Positions 24,096-33,401 are shown, numbered from the stretch's first letter. The stretch: 46,821 nucleotides of DNA from Peptococcaceae bacterium UBA5356 (GCA_002407935.1 DHPU01000069.1:1-46821); one strand, 5' to 3'. A program made the numbers and translations. The notes: generated by a model not told the origin, from the sequence alone.

Positions 24096-24908
24096 CTAAT
24101 ACTCCAATGATTTAAAAACAATATGAACACCATAAACAATCAAACCTGTTAAATATTCTAATTGTTGATGCACAATTTTTCTAACCTCTTTAGCCAGATC
24201 GGGTAGAAAAAAATGATAACGGACCGTAACTTCTATGCGCACCGTTACTCCCTCTTCCTGCATTTTTACCAGGACCTTGTTTATTTGCGAAATACCGGGA
24301 ACCGGCACAACAACATATGTAACGATCTGAGAAACGGCGTATTCAGAAATCAATAGCTTCCCCATCAAACTGAATTTTGGCCTGATAATTGATTTCTCGC
24401 CAATTTTACGTCGTAGTTCATTTTTCTTCTTAAAAAAATATTTTAAAGGATCTACCAAATAACCAGGAAAATCTTTCTTTACCTCGATCGTCGGAACAGG
24501 TATTACATGCATCCCATGGTTTTCCCGCAATTCTTTAGCCAGTTTCATTTCCCTTTCCGTAGCAATTTCTTCAATATAGATAACTTGGACTGGTTTTTTA
24601 AGCTGTAAGGCTGTCGTGATCCTTTCCACCATTCGTAAAGATGTTCCTAAAATAAGAATCCGCGAAGGCTGCAGTTTTTCTAAATACCCACGTATTTCCT
24701 TGGCATGTTCGGGGTCAAGAAAAATAGCTCGTTTCACTGCCCCCAAAGCCGTAGCTTCCCTTTTGGCTGATTTACCGGCTACCTTATAACCATCTTTAAT
24801 TAAGAGCCCATCATCAATCACCGTATCAATCCCTTGATCATAAGCTACATTCATCGCCTGATGACTTTTCCCTGTACCGCTTCTTCCCACCAAAGCGTAT
24901 ACTTCCAT
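24096..24908 (-). CDS. P-loop ATPase domain fused to Asp23/Gls24-like region
   Basis: A 270-residue protein with Walker A GRSGTGKS at residues 8-15 and a following P-loop NTPase domain of about 170 residues, then a C-terminal stretch (ISEYAVSQIVTYVVVPVPGI onward to YLTGLIVYGVHIVF) that resembles Asp23/Gls24 alkaline-shock proteins. I know this kind of arrangement from Clostridia but not its function. The start at 24908 is chosen since AAGGTGA precedes it and the P-loop then sits at the N-terminus; the longer frame to 25025 would add an unlikely 39-residue extension. It is the first gene of the group with the DnaD- and DnaI-like genes, 15 bases before the former, so a link with replication or DNA uptake is possible. 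Confidence 0.75.
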   Translation of the reverse strand: MEVYALVGRSGTGKSHQAMNVAYDQGIDTVIDDGLLIKDGYKVAGKSAKREATALGAVKRAIFLDPEHAKEIRGYLEKLQPSRILILGTSLRMVERITTALQLKKPVQVIYIEEIATEREMKLAKELRENHGMHVIPVPTIEVKKDFPGYLVDPLKYFFKKKNELRRKIGEKSIIRPKFSLMGKLLISEYAVSQIVTYVVVPVPGISQINKVLVKMQEEGVTVRIEVTVRYHFFLPDLAKEVRKIVHQQLEYLTGLIVYGVHIVFKSLEY

Positions 24909-25108
24909 CCACTTCACCTTCTTAATGGAGTCAACCTTCCCCTTGCCTAATAAACATATCCTATTAAAAGCCTTCTTATTAACAACCATTATGTTCATCT
25001 TATAAAATAATTGGAGTTGTGACAAGTTGTTTTTATTCTTCCTTCATTTTTGCGTTATAATAGAATCTAAAGACTTAAACAATGCCAAGTTAAGGAGGAT
25101 TTTAATTA

Positions 25109-26179
25109 ATGAGACACCTAAATTTAATGAGAGAATTAACTTTAGCCCACGGGCCTTCAGGCTTTGAGGAAAATGTAAAGGAAATAATCAAAAACTACCT
25201 GGCCGGAAAAGCAGAATTCTCCCAAGACAACCTGGGCAGCTTGATTTGTAAAAAAGAAGGGACCTGTTCCGCTCCCAAAATTATGATCCCCGGTCATATG
25301 GATGAAATCGGTTTTATGGTTAACAGTATTACGAAAAATGGGTTTATCAAGTTTATCCCGTTAGGAGGTTGGCGTGATCAAGTTCTGCTTGCCCAAAAGG
25401 TCATAATTAAAACCCGTAAAGGCGATATCACAGGAGTCATTGGTTCTGTGCCTCCTCATCTTCTGTCCGCTAAAGAGAAAACTAAAATAGTTGAAAAAAA
25501 AGAAATGTTTATCGATGTCGGTGCACAAACTAGGGAAGAAGCCCAAGAAAAAATGGGAATCTTACCGGGCGATCCCATCATTCCAGATAGTAGTTTTCAT
25601 GTCCTCGGCGAAAAAATGATTATGGCTAAAGCTATTGATAACCGAATCGGGTGCTGTCTTTTTATGAATGTTATTAAAGAATTATGGGGAGTTCCTCATC
25701 CCAATACCATTTATGGCGTAGGAACTGTACAGGAAGAAGTGGGACTAAGAGGAGCTACTACCGCAGCCTATCTCGTGGCACCCGATATCTGCCTAACCGT
25801 AGATGTCACAATTGCTACCGATATGCCCGGCTTAGAAAAAGAAGATCCGGAAGTTAAACTAGGAAATGGCCCTGTCCTCACCCTGGCAGATGCTACTGTT
25901 ATCGGCAACCGCAATTTACGTAACTTTGTCATTGATACGGCCCAAAAAGCCCATATTCCTCTCCAGTTTAATACGATGATGGGGGGCGGTACAGACGGCG
26001 GCGTAATTCATAAATCCGGTCCTGGCGTACCCACCGTAGTGATCAGCATTCCTACCCGCTATATCCACAGTCATTACAGTATCTTTCACTATGATGATTA
26101 TGAAAATACTTTACGCCTGCTTCTCCAAGTGGTCAAAGGACTGGATGCTCCCACTACCGATAAAATCAAAGCAGGATAA
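25109..26179 (+). CDS. M42 family metallopeptidase (glutamyl aminopeptidase/FrvX type)
   Basis: A 356-residue M42 aminopeptidase of usual length. Features are the PGHMDEIGFMV metal motif near residue 66, the AKAIDNRIG segment with a metal Asp, the catalytic EEVGLRGA, the DVTIATD segment, and a C-terminal RYIHSHYS with the last metal His. These enzymes form tetrahedral dodecamers that trim peptides in the cytoplasm. It is divergent from the P-loop protein gene, and AAGGAGG lies seven or eight bases before the ATG. It ends at a bidirectional terminator at 26217-26260. Confidence 0.93.
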   Translation: MRHLNLMRELTLAHGPSGFEENVKEIIKNYLAGKAEFSQDNLGSLICKKEGTCSAPKIMIPGHMDEIGFMVNSITKNGFIKFIPLGGWRDQVLLAQKVIIKTRKGDITGVIGSVPPHLLSAKEKTKIVEKKEMFIDVGAQTREEAQEKMGILPGDPIIPDSSFHVLGEKMIMAKAIDNRIGCCLFMNVIKELWGVPHPNTIYGVGTVQEEVGLRGATTAAYLVAPDICLTVDVTIATDMPGLEKEDPEVKLGNGPVLTLADATVIGNRNLRNFVIDTAQKAHIPLQFNTMMGGGTDGGVIHKSGPGVPTVVISIPTRYIHSHYSIFHYDDYENTLRLLLQVVKGLDAPTTDKIKAG

Positions 26180-26216
26180 GCGATCAATAAATAAATACAT
26201 ACAAATACATACATAC

Positions 26217-26260
26217 AAAAAGAGTGACTCTAAAATAATATACTGCGAGTCACTCTTTTA
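26217..26260. terminator. Bidirectional intrinsic terminator between convergent genes
   Basis: The stem AAAAGAGTGACTC (ending 26230) pairs with GAGTCACTCTTTT (26247-26259) around a 16-base loop. A's lie on one side and T's on the other, so it works both for the M42 peptidase gene (plus) and the SLH-like gene (minus). Confidence 0.85.
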
Positions 26261-26301
26261 TGATCTTTTTAAGCTTTTTTATTTAAGCTTTTCTGTTCTG
26301 C

Positions 26302-26937
26302 TTATTTAATAATCTTGTTATTACTTTTATCAACTTTAATTTTAATAGCCATCCCTTCCGTAAGTCCGGAAGGCTTTGTTGCCTCCGTATAATAGGCCGT
26401 ATAGAGACCGTCCGTAGTTTTCACTGCTATCCACGTCTTATTGCCGATTTTCTCGATCAAACGAACCGTTCCTTCATACGTAACCTCTGTCACAACTTGA
26501 TCCGGCTCGCTAATTTTTATGCCCATGAAAAGCAGCATTTCTTCCCACGTTACCGGTTTGTTAGGCTGAAAAGGAATCTTACCATTAGGAAGTTCTTTAT
26601 ATATTTGTTCCATTAGCCCTTTACTAATCACATATCCTACCGCTTTTCTGTCGTTTTCTCCTATGGCTTCCCAGTCTGTAACCTTTTTAATAATATCCTG
26701 ACTTACTTGGAAATCCGCAAAATCCGCCTTCTTAAGAGCAATACTTCTGGCTAACTGCGCTCTGGTAAGTTTAAAGCCCTTATAATGCCCACCAAGATCT
26801 CCCGTTAAATTCAGCTTTTTAGCTATTCCCGGGGGTAACCACTTCTCCCCGCCATGCCCGGCTAATGCTTTTTGTGTAAAAATAGTTCCGGAAAATAACA
26901 AGCTGCATGTCAACAACAAGCACGCTAACTTACGCAC
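26302..26937 (-). CDS. Secreted protein with degenerate SLH-like region
   Basis: A 211-residue exported protein. The signal peptide is RKLACLLLTCSLLFSGTIF with likely cleavage after AGHGG. The middle, with FKLTRAQLARSIALKKADF and later KPVTWEEMLLFMGIK, resembles S-layer-homology modules, but the copies are shortened. The C-terminus is a small beta-rich domain (VRLIEKIGNKTWIAVKTTDGLYTAYY). It may bind the cell wall. The start is GTG at 26937 with GGAGGAGGG about six bases upstream; the nearby ATG is out of frame. It converges with the M42 gene. Confidence 0.75.
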   Translation of the reverse strand: MRKLACLLLTCSLLFSGTIFTQKALAGHGGEKWLPPGIAKKLNLTGDLGGHYKGFKLTRAQLARSIALKKADFADFQVSQDIIKKVTDWEAIGENDRKAVGYVISKGLMEQIYKELPNGKIPFQPNKPVTWEEMLLFMGIKISEPDQVVTEVTYEGTVRLIEKIGNKTWIAVKTTDGLYTAYYTEATKPSGLTEGMAIKIKVDKSNNKIIK

Positions 26938-27114
26938 ATCAATCCCTCCTCCTATAATATACGCTGCCCCTCCTTTTTTTGAGAGGGTCATTTTTATTCT
27001 TATTCTACACTAAGCTTGATTATTCATTGACAGCTTATTTTATATATATTAAAATGCTCTTAACTTTAAATATTTGTTAAAAGTAAAATTCAGATAAAAG
27101 GTAGGTACTTGTTT

Positions 27115-27999
27115 ATGTATATCAAAGATCTTTTTGCTAACAAAACGCACCCTCTTCTTTCCTTTGAAATCTTTCCTCCCAAAAAAGACAGTCCCATTGA
27201 TACTATTTTTACGACAATTGACGCTTTAAAAGACTTAAACCCTGATTTTATTAGTGTAACTTATGGTGCCGGAGGAAGCAATAAAGACAGAACGGTAGAA
27301 ATTGCCGCTCTCATTAAACATCAATATGGGATTGAATCCTTGGCTCACCTGACCTGTATTTCTTCTACTAAAGATGAAATAGAGAATATCCTGACGATCC
27401 TAAAGAAAAACAAGATTGAAAATATCCTGGCACTCAGAGGAGATCTGCCTCAGGATCCTAATTTTAAATTTCCCACTCCTCTCCATTATCATTATGCCAG
27501 TGACCTGGTTTATCATCTTAAACAGAAGAACGATTATAGTATTGGCGCCGCCTGTTACCCGGAAGGACATATTGAATGCAGCAATATTGACAAAGATATT
27601 AATTACCTTAAAACAAAAGTAAATGCAGGAGTGGATTTTCTCATAACTCAATTATTCTTTGACAATGAGCAGTTATATACTTTTCTTGATAAAATAAAAA
27701 AAGCAGATATCAAAATTCCTATCATAGCAGGAATTATGCCTCTGCTTAGTAAAAAACAAATAGAACACTGTATGACTCTAAGTAAAGCTACTTTACCGCG
27801 AAAGTTCACAAGAATCCTCGAAAAACACGGAGATAATCCTGCGGTTTTATCCGAAGCAGGCATCGCATATGCTACCGACCAAATTAGCGACCTCTTATCT
27901 TGGGGCGTTCAGGGGATCCACCTTTATACGATGAACCGACCCGATATTGCCCGTAGAATAGTCGAAAACACCTCTACCTTGCGCAGCCTAATTAAGTAA
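27115..27999 (+). CDS. metF: 5,10-methylenetetrahydrofolate reductase
   Basis: A 294-residue MetF of usual size. It reduces methylene-tetrahydrofolate to methyl-tetrahydrofolate for methionine synthesis and, in acetogens, for the Wood-Ljungdahl pathway. The family motif is FEIFPPKK at the start, followed by SVTYGAGG, the LTCISST segment, LALRGDLP and AACYPEGH. No metV zinc-binding partner gene is adjacent. The start is ATG at 27115 with AGGTAGG nine bases upstream; the in-frame TTG at 27109 is less likely. It is monocistronic and converges with the ylbF-family gene; a short 7-bp hairpin lies at their junction. Confidence 0.92.
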   Translation: MYIKDLFANKTHPLLSFEIFPPKKDSPIDTIFTTIDALKDLNPDFISVTYGAGGSNKDRTVEIAALIKHQYGIESLAHLTCISSTKDEIENILTILKKNKIENILALRGDLPQDPNFKFPTPLHYHYASDLVYHLKQKNDYSIGAACYPEGHIECSNIDKDINYLKTKVNAGVDFLITQLFFDNEQLYTFLDKIKKADIKIPIIAGIMPLLSKKQIEHCMTLSKATLPRKFTRILEKHGDNPAVLSEAGIAYATDQISDLLSWGVQGIHLYTMNRPDIARRIVENTSTLRSLIK

Positions 28000-28008
28000 T
28001 AAGGCTGC

Positions 28009-28359
28009 CTATTCTTTATCTACAGCCTTTGGCTGGATTATCTCAAGAGCATCAGAAAGAATTTTTTGAATATCGGCCATAATTTTAAGCAATTTAAATT
28101 CAGCCTGCAGATAATCACGAACAGTAGGATGCAACACCAACAACCCCGACATTTTCTCATATTCTTTCACTTTATCCACAGATATTTCCTGCCCCATCAT
28201 TTGCATTGCTTGAATTTCTAATTGTTTGGCATGAAAATCGGCCAGGATTTTTTGACTTTCACTATTCTGGTCAATCATCTTCTTCGCTTCTTTTAACTCC
28301 TGATACTCAGAACTATTTTTGATCTTCTGAGCTAATTTGTGCGCCTGATCGTAAATCAT
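28009..28359 (-). CDS. YlbF/YmcA family regulator-like protein
   Basis: A 116-residue all-helical protein of the YlbF/YmcA (Com_YlbF) family. It has the typical IYDQAHKLAQKIKNSSEY start and the DFHAKQLEIQAMQMMG helix. In Bacillus relatives form the Y-complex that supports RNase Y-mediated mRNA maturation and competence. It starts with ATG after AAAGGAG, overlapping the metallopeptidase stop by four bases (28356-28359), so it is translated together with that gene. It is a soluble cytoplasmic protein. Confidence 0.87.
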   Translation of the reverse strand: MIYDQAHKLAQKIKNSSEYQELKEAKKMIDQNSESQKILADFHAKQLEIQAMQMMGQEISVDKVKEYEKMSGLLVLHPTVRDYLQAEFKLLKIMADIQKILSDALEIIQPKAVDKE

Positions 28360-28826
28360 TTGCCTTCTCTCCTTTTTTGCAAATCATACGCCTTTAGTTT
28401 TTGGCGACATTCATGATAATTCGGACAAGCTCTACTCACCAGATTCCAGAATCTCTGGTCATGGGCCTTCTCCGCTAAATGACAGATTTCATGAGTTACT
28501 ACATACCATAAAAGCTCTAAAGGAGCCCCTTTCAACCGTGTGGAAATATAAACTTGTTGAGTTTTTAAGCTACATGTTCCCCACGTACTTTTCTGAGCAT
28601 GAAAAAGAATATTTTGTAACGGCAAATTATAATAGGCTTGATTAATGGTTGTGGCTAACCGCAAAAGCTCCTGATCCGTTTTTACCGGCCCTTCCTCCAT
28701 TTTAAAGTTATATTGCTTGGCCCAATTAAGCTTCTTCATTATTTTCCCTGTTAATTTTTCAATATGTTCTGAATTACCCAAAATACTTTCACTCCACTCT
28801 AATCTCTTGCTTTCTTCCTTTTCCAT
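28356..28826 (-). CDS. YgjP/DUF45-type metallopeptidase domain protein
   Basis: A 156-residue protein with the HEICH zinc motif in YVVTHEICHLAEKAHDQRFW, the pattern of YgjP-like (M48/DUF45) metallopeptidases. The usual first third of YgjP is shortened. The start is uncertain: ATG at 28826 overlaps the end of the acetyltransferase gene by 28 bases and has no clear ribosome site; a shorter protein from ATG 28736 (AGGG upstream) would keep the whole catalytic part. The gene overlaps both neighbours, suggesting a tight operon of acetyltransferase, peptidase and YlbF-family gene. Confidence 0.82.
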   Translation of the reverse strand: MEKEESKRLEWSESILGNSEHIEKLTGKIMKKLNWAKQYNFKMEEGPVKTDQELLRLATTINQAYYNLPLQNILFHAQKSTWGTCSLKTQQVYISTRLKGAPLELLWYVVTHEICHLAEKAHDQRFWNLVSRACPNYHECRQKLKAYDLQKRREGK

Positions 28827-29380
28827 TTCGGAACAATCGGTAAAGCCTCATATTCTTCTTTCAATAAACCCAGTGTCCATAAATCAATATACTTTCCTTC
28901 TACAAAAACCTGTTTCCGCATCTTTCCTTCCGAAATAAAACCAAAGCTAATCGCACTACGTAGTCCCAGGTCATGATTATCATAAACATTCAGATATGCT
29001 TTTTCCATCCCTAACTGATAAAAGACCACATCCAACAGCACAATCAAAATGTCTACCCCATACCCGGCCAGCCGCATATCTTTTTCCCCAATACCCAACA
29101 CAAGTTCAGCGTTCCCATTTCTTCTATCAATATGACGTAAACCAGCTAACCCAATCGGACGCAAATCACTTTTCCTTTGCACCAGATAAATTACTTTTTC
29201 TACTCGTGGATCCTTAATCGAACCACCAAGAAAATCAATCTCTTTTTTAATTGATTGAATATCCACACTGGCATATTCATTGTAAGCTAACCGAAAATCC
29301 TTATCTACATACCACTTCTGTAACATTTCCGCATCTTGTTGTTCCAAGGGGCGCAGTACAATTTTTCTACCCTTCCACAT
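28799..29380 (-). CDS. GNAT family N-acetyltransferase (RimJ/RimL-like)
   Basis: A 193-residue acetyltransferase. The fold is suggested by IVLRPLEQQDAEMLQKWY at the start, the GLAGLRHIDRRNGNAELVLGIG strand region, the acetyl-CoA-binding RLAGYGVDILIVLLDVVF segment and NVYDNHDLGLRSAISFGF. It resembles RimL/SpeG-type enzymes that acetylate protein N-termini or polyamines; the substrate is unknown. The start is ATG with GAGGTGAG four bases upstream. It is first in the three-gene operon with the peptidase and YlbF-family genes. Confidence 0.88.
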   Translation of the reverse strand: MWKGRKIVLRPLEQQDAEMLQKWYVDKDFRLAYNEYASVDIQSIKKEIDFLGGSIKDPRVEKVIYLVQRKSDLRPIGLAGLRHIDRRNGNAELVLGIGEKDMRLAGYGVDILIVLLDVVFYQLGMEKAYLNVYDNHDLGLRSAISFGFISEGKMRKQVFVEGKYIDLWTLGLLKEEYEALPIVPKWKRKKARD

Positions 29381-29414
29381 AATCTCACCTCACCTATCTC
29401 AATATATTAAATTA

Positions 29415-30584
29415 TCAAGAACGTTTTTCGTGACGGTAAATAAATATTCCGGACAAAATCTTGGGAGCAAAAAAGGTTGATTTTTCCGGCATAACAATAC
29501 TGGCATTATTTATTCCGGCATCCGCTACAGCTGTTAGTTCCGTAAGCGAAACCGGATGTAAAGCTACCGCCAAATTATATTTACCGGAATCAACACATTC
29601 CTTCATTTTAGCCAATTCGTCTTCAGCATAATAATCAAAATGCTGCGAATCTGTAATCATTTCATGCGTTAAACCTAAATGAGGATACAATTCTTTTTCT
29701 AAAATACTGCAATCCAAACATCCTACTACATCATCCGGGATATTTCCGGCTTTCATTAAATACGTACCTTCTTTAGTATAAAGGGAAAAAACATGTTTTT
29801 CCGGTGTTGTGAATTCCGTAGTTCTCACCAGCGGAATACGTTCTTTAATATCCTCAAACCTCACTACTCCGTTAATTACCCTATTATACGCTAAGATACG
29901 AGCATCAGCTCCTTCGCAAACATAAGCCAAGCAGTGAGTCTGTTTGTTTAACAATGAAGCATGGTAACGATGGTGTCCATCCGCTATATATAAAGGTCCG
30001 CAAGCAATTACTTCTTTAATTAATTTTCCTTCTCTGCTTTCCTCTTCCACCCTGAAAATCCTGTTTTTGATACCGTGTAATTCCGTAGCTTTATGAAAAT
30101 CAGAGCTAAATTCATACTCAGGCGAATAGTTTCTCACCACTTCATCCAAAACAGCCCTTAGCGGTGCTTGGGTCAATAAAAAAACCGGTTCAAAAGTATA
30201 GCCCGTTTTCGCCCTTAACTCTAAACGGCCCTTGACCTTTTCGTCAAAGGTCTTTTCATGTCTGATTATTTTCCCCTCTCGATAATCAACTACTTCTGCC
30301 GCTGTAAAAACGCCTCTTCTGAGCTCTTTCCCATAGACTTGCTCATAAACATAAAAACAAGGTGTCTGCTCTTCTTGCAAAAGGCCTAGCTCCTGTAATC
30401 TTTTTAAGGCTTTTTCCGGCTCGTTTCCCAAGGTAATATGATAAAGTGAGTCTTCATTTTGTTTTAAAAATGCTTCTAATGGAGAACCTAATTTTATCAC
30501 ATCATAGGGAGGGCAGGTTATGTTTTTGATGCTTTCCCCAACAGGTCTTAATCCTACCAAACCTTTAACCTCCGCCATTTTCAT
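29415..30584 (-). CDS. DUF1015 family protein
   Basis: A 389-residue protein of the DUF1015 family (SerC-associated), recognised by the PPYDVI start, SLYHITLG and the IADGHHRYHAS motif, with several conserved histidines. The biochemical role is not established; homologues are broadly present in anaerobes, often near serine metabolism genes, though none is here. The start is ATG at 30584 or 30578; GGGGGTAG lies before both, and the second has the better spacing. It stands as a separate minus-strand unit between the acetyltransferase and polysaccharide deacetylase genes. Confidence 0.88.
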   Translation of the reverse strand: MKMAEVKGLVGLRPVGESIKNITCPPYDVIKLGSPLEAFLKQNEDSLYHITLGNEPEKALKRLQELGLLQEEQTPCFYVYEQVYGKELRRGVFTAAEVVDYREGKIIRHEKTFDEKVKGRLELRAKTGYTFEPVFLLTQAPLRAVLDEVVRNYSPEYEFSSDFHKATELHGIKNRIFRVEEESREGKLIKEVIACGPLYIADGHHRYHASLLNKQTHCLAYVCEGADARILAYNRVINGVVRFEDIKERIPLVRTTEFTTPEKHVFSLYTKEGTYLMKAGNIPDDVVGCLDCSILEKELYPHLGLTHEMITDSQHFDYYAEDELAKMKECVDSGKYNLAVALHPVSLTELTAVADAGINNASIVMPEKSTFFAPKILSGIFIYRHEKRS

Positions 30585-30686
30585 CTACCCCCATTATCTT
30601 TTTTGTCATCCACCACTTTAATTATAACCGATACTCACTATTATACCAAAACCAGCAAATATTTCATTTCTTTTTATAAGTCCACT

Positions 30687-31835
30687 TTATTTTTGTTCCC
30701 CACTTGTTTCAACTGCATTTTTTCCCCAGATTAATAATACTTTATCCCCGACCTTACTTTGATCCAACAATTCTTCCTTTTCTGCCGGGATGGCTATCGT
30801 TTGCGGATTTCCATCACTGATATAACGCTGCGTAGGGTTTTTTTGAAAATAAGTCAGCCATTTAGCTAATTCTTCTGTGTTAGCCAATACCCGTGGTAAT
30901 TTGGTCGGATCAAAGCCCTTTACTACCGGACTTACGGCGGGATTCGCCCCTACCTTAAGAACAGCCTGATGTTCATAAGTATATCCTTCATACGCTCCCT
31001 GTACCGCCAGATTATATTCCCGCGGAGAAAGTCCATACGGGAGAGCTAAGGAATCAACCTTATAATCCGAAACCGTTTCCTCTACCAGCTTGGGTATTCC
31101 GGCTAATTCCTTTTGCACCCCTTCCGCAGATAGTTTATTTAACATAGCATGGGTAATCGTATGATTGCCAATATCAAAGCCTAAAGCAACCGTTTCCCTT
31201 AATTTTTCTTGCCAATGGTTATTTTGACTGAAAGGAGGATCATTATTAACATAAAAAGTGGCTGTATGCCCAAAAAGCGGATGTTCCCTGCCAAAATCCA
31301 ATAAGATGCCCACCGCACATTCCGGATCAATCTTTCGATTGCCCTCCTCGTCCGTTAAATAACGAAAATGTCCGGTCGTCCCGTCATCAAAAGTCAAAAT
31401 TACCGGTGTTCTTCCCGCTGGAACATTAATATTATTATTAATAAAATCACGCAGACTGATTAGTGAATAGCCCTGCTCATACAGCATAGTTAGGTCGCGC
31501 CGGAAATTAGCGGTCGTCTGAGCCCAAGCTCCTTCTTTCGCCGCTCCGATCACATGATACATTAAAATCATGACCTTACCCGCCTCATTGGCTTGCCAAG
31601 CCGCTAATTCACTTTCCGAGGGATAGGCTTTTTCTCCTTCTTGTGCAACCTCTTGGCCGTCAGGCTTATTCTGTGTGCTGTCCTGACTGTCTCCCGACTG
31701 ACTTTCTTGCTGATTTTCCGACCTGTTTCCTTGGTTACTTACCTTTTGAGTTGTACAGCTAACACAACTAATTAATAGTATGGCAAGCAATAATATGAGT
31801 GTTACCATTAGCCACTTACTTCTTTTCATCTTCAC
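30687..31835 (-). CDS. Polysaccharide deacetylase lipoprotein (NodB domain)
   Basis: A 382-residue extracellular lipoprotein. A signal sequence (WLMVTLILLLAILLISCVSC) ends in a lipidated cysteine and is followed by a Gln/Ser/Asp-rich linker. The NodB domain has ILTFDDG with the catalytic and metal Asp residues and the GNHTITH metal motif, so it should be an active carbohydrate esterase family 4 enzyme. It likely deacetylates peptidoglycan or exopolysaccharide. The start is GTG at 31835, seven bases after GAGGAG; the ATG six bases later is an alternative. It is divergent from the DUF1858 gene. Confidence 0.88.
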   Translation of the reverse strand: MKMKRSKWLMVTLILLLAILLISCVSCTTQKVSNQGNRSENQQESQSGDSQDSTQNKPDGQEVAQEGEKAYPSESELAAWQANEAGKVMILMYHVIGAAKEGAWAQTTANFRRDLTMLYEQGYSLISLRDFINNNINVPAGRTPVILTFDDGTTGHFRYLTDEEGNRKIDPECAVGILLDFGREHPLFGHTATFYVNNDPPFSQNNHWQEKLRETVALGFDIGNHTITHAMLNKLSAEGVQKELAGIPKLVEETVSDYKVDSLALPYGLSPREYNLAVQGAYEGYTYEHQAVLKVGANPAVSPVVKGFDPTKLPRVLANTEELAKWLTYFQKNPTQRYISDGNPQTIAIPAEKEELLDQSKVGDKVLLIWGKNAVETSGEQK

Positions 31836-31991
31836 GATTCTTCTCCTCTTCACTTTTTCTCCTTAGTAAACTCTTTACCACTTTAACATATTTCGACAAA
31901 GAGATCGTTACTCCCTTTTATTTTTTTTAGCAAAAATAACTAAATGACTAATCAAAAAGAACAAGAAAAAACAAGATCAGGTACGATAGAC

Positions 31992-32020
31992 TTGTTTTCA
32001 AGGTAAATGGCTACTATAAT
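31992..32020 (+). promoter_or_regulatory. Sigma-A-type promoter for the DUF1858 gene
   Basis: TTGTTT at 31992-31997 and a consensus TATAAT at 32015-32020 are separated by exactly 17 bases. The promoter lies 38 bases before the ATG of the DUF1858 gene, with AAGGAGG in between. This is the clearest sigma-A promoter in the window. Confidence 0.75.
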
Positions 32021-32057
32021 AAAATAAGTTGTTAAAATCCAATAAGGAGGTGTCCCA

Positions 32058-32255
32058 ATGAAAATTACTAAAGAAATGTCCATCACCGAAATAGTGCAAC
32101 AATACCCCCAAACTGCAGAAATCTTAATGCAACACGGGATGGGTTGTCTTGGCTGTGTTGCGGCCCGCTTTGAAAACCTAGGTCAAGGTGCTGCGGCTCA
32201 TGGTATTGATATTGATCAACTTTTGGTAGATTTAAATAAAGCTGTCGAGGGATAA
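32058..32255 (+). CDS. DUF1858 domain protein, small CxxC redox-type
   Basis: A 65-residue protein made almost entirely of one DUF1858 domain. It has the family pattern of an N-terminal helix, MQHGMGCLGC with a CxxC pair, and a C-terminal DIDQLLVDLN helix. These proteins occur in anaerobes and are thought to be redox or iron-sulfur handling; no activity is known to me. It has its own promoter (31992-32020), a strong AAGGAGG site and a terminator, making it a discrete, probably highly expressed unit. Confidence 0.9.
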   Translation: MKITKEMSITEIVQQYPQTAEILMQHGMGCLGCVAARFENLGQGAAAHGIDIDQLLVDLNKAVEG

Positions 32256-32305
32256 AAGGAAGCCCTTGGGCTAAAGTAGAACTAAAAAGAAGAGGACAGA
32301 GAAAT

Positions 32306-32356
32306 AAAAAGGAAGAGTCTCGAAAGTGTTTACTTCGGGGACTCTCCTTTTTTTAA
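32306..32356 (+). terminator. Intrinsic terminator after the DUF1858 gene
   Basis: A hairpin with a mostly paired stem, AAAGGAAGAGTCTCGAAAGT on the left against ACTTCGGGGACTCTCCTTT on the right, is followed by a T-run of seven or more. It lies 50 bases past the stop and just before the 3' end of the spore photoproduct lyase gene. Confidence 0.82.
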
Positions 32357-32369
32357 TATTATTAAGCCA

Positions 32370-33401
32370 TTATACAACATACTTTATTTGTGCTGTCGGA
32401 AACTTTTCGGTGATTTTCTGCTGAAATAAGGCTTTGATTTCTTCCCTTTGTTCTTTCAGATAAAGATATTTTCCATAACCAAATTGCCCATATTTAAACT
32501 GCCTTTTCTCTTCCTCCATGGATAATGTAGTAGCCGGAAAAACCTCCTGAATATTTTTTTTGGCTCTGGCGGTAAAACGATGGGTAATTATCTCAAAGGT
32601 TAAGGGCTCTGATGAGTATCGAGAGTAGTCTGCCAATCCTATCGCCAGTTGCTCCAAAAGATTCGCATAATCCCGCTGCCAATCCTGATAAATAAACACC
32701 GGAGCAAGTAAAAAACCTAACGGATAGCCTGCCTGCGCACACTTTACCGCTGCCGCTACTCTCTCGGCAAGGCTGGGGGTCTGATGTTCATATTCGGCAA
32801 TGATTTTTTCCGTATTTAGACTAAAGCGGATTTGCGTATGACCCTGATGCCGCAAAGCCAAAAGAGAATTAACCTCTGTAAACTTCGTCACAAAACGAAA
32901 ACGCCCATACTCTTCCTGGGCAAAAAAAGAAATAGATCTCGCCAAAGCCCCGGTATAGGCCTCATAAGGTATAGGATCTGAAGTCGCTGCTCCCTCAAAA
33001 AGCGTAATTTCCGGTTTTCTTTCTTCAATATATTTTTTCGCACTCTGCAAAATCTCGTCAAGATTAACATACACCCTTAAGTAGGGCTTCCTCCCCAGCG
33101 TCGTATTCAAATAACAATACTCACATTTCCCGATACAACTTGTACAGAGTGGTAGTTGATAATGAGCTGAAGGCTTGCAAGTCTCAAATTTCAAAGTTCG
33201 GCGTACCCCAATCACTAACGTTCTTTTGGCCTCCCCATAGGCTTCTTGGGGTGTCTTTCCCGGAATACCCGTTACTCGGTTATGGCTTCCGATCATAGTC
33301 AGAGAAAGTCCCTCTCGACGGAAACGTCGATACAACTCTTGTCCCAAAGGGTATTCCAAAGCATCTTGTTCAAAAAAAACACGCTCCGGCCGAAAAGTCA
33401 T
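32370..33401 (-). CDS. splB: Spore photoproduct lyase
   Basis: A 343-residue radical-SAM enzyme that directly repairs the thymine dimer 'spore photoproduct' when spores germinate. The SAM cluster motif is CIGKCEYC in the segment CTSCIGKCEYCYL, followed by the LGRKPYLRVYVN segment typical of SplB. It is close to the standard length. The start is ATG with AAAGGAA upstream. It indicates an endospore-forming host. It lies downstream of the GerMN lipoprotein gene in the same direction. Confidence 0.92.
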   Translation of the reverse strand: MTFRPERVFFEQDALEYPLGQELYRRFRREGLSLTMIGSHNRVTGIPGKTPQEAYGEAKRTLVIGVRRTLKFETCKPSAHYQLPLCTSCIGKCEYCYLNTTLGRKPYLRVYVNLDEILQSAKKYIEERKPEITLFEGAATSDPIPYEAYTGALARSISFFAQEEYGRFRFVTKFTEVNSLLALRHQGHTQIRFSLNTEKIIAEYEHQTPSLAERVAAAVKCAQAGYPLGFLLAPVFIYQDWQRDYANLLEQLAIGLADYSRYSSEPLTFEIITHRFTARAKKNIQEVFPATTLSMEEEKRQFKYGQFGYGKYLYLKEQREEIKALFQQKITEKFPTAQIKYVV

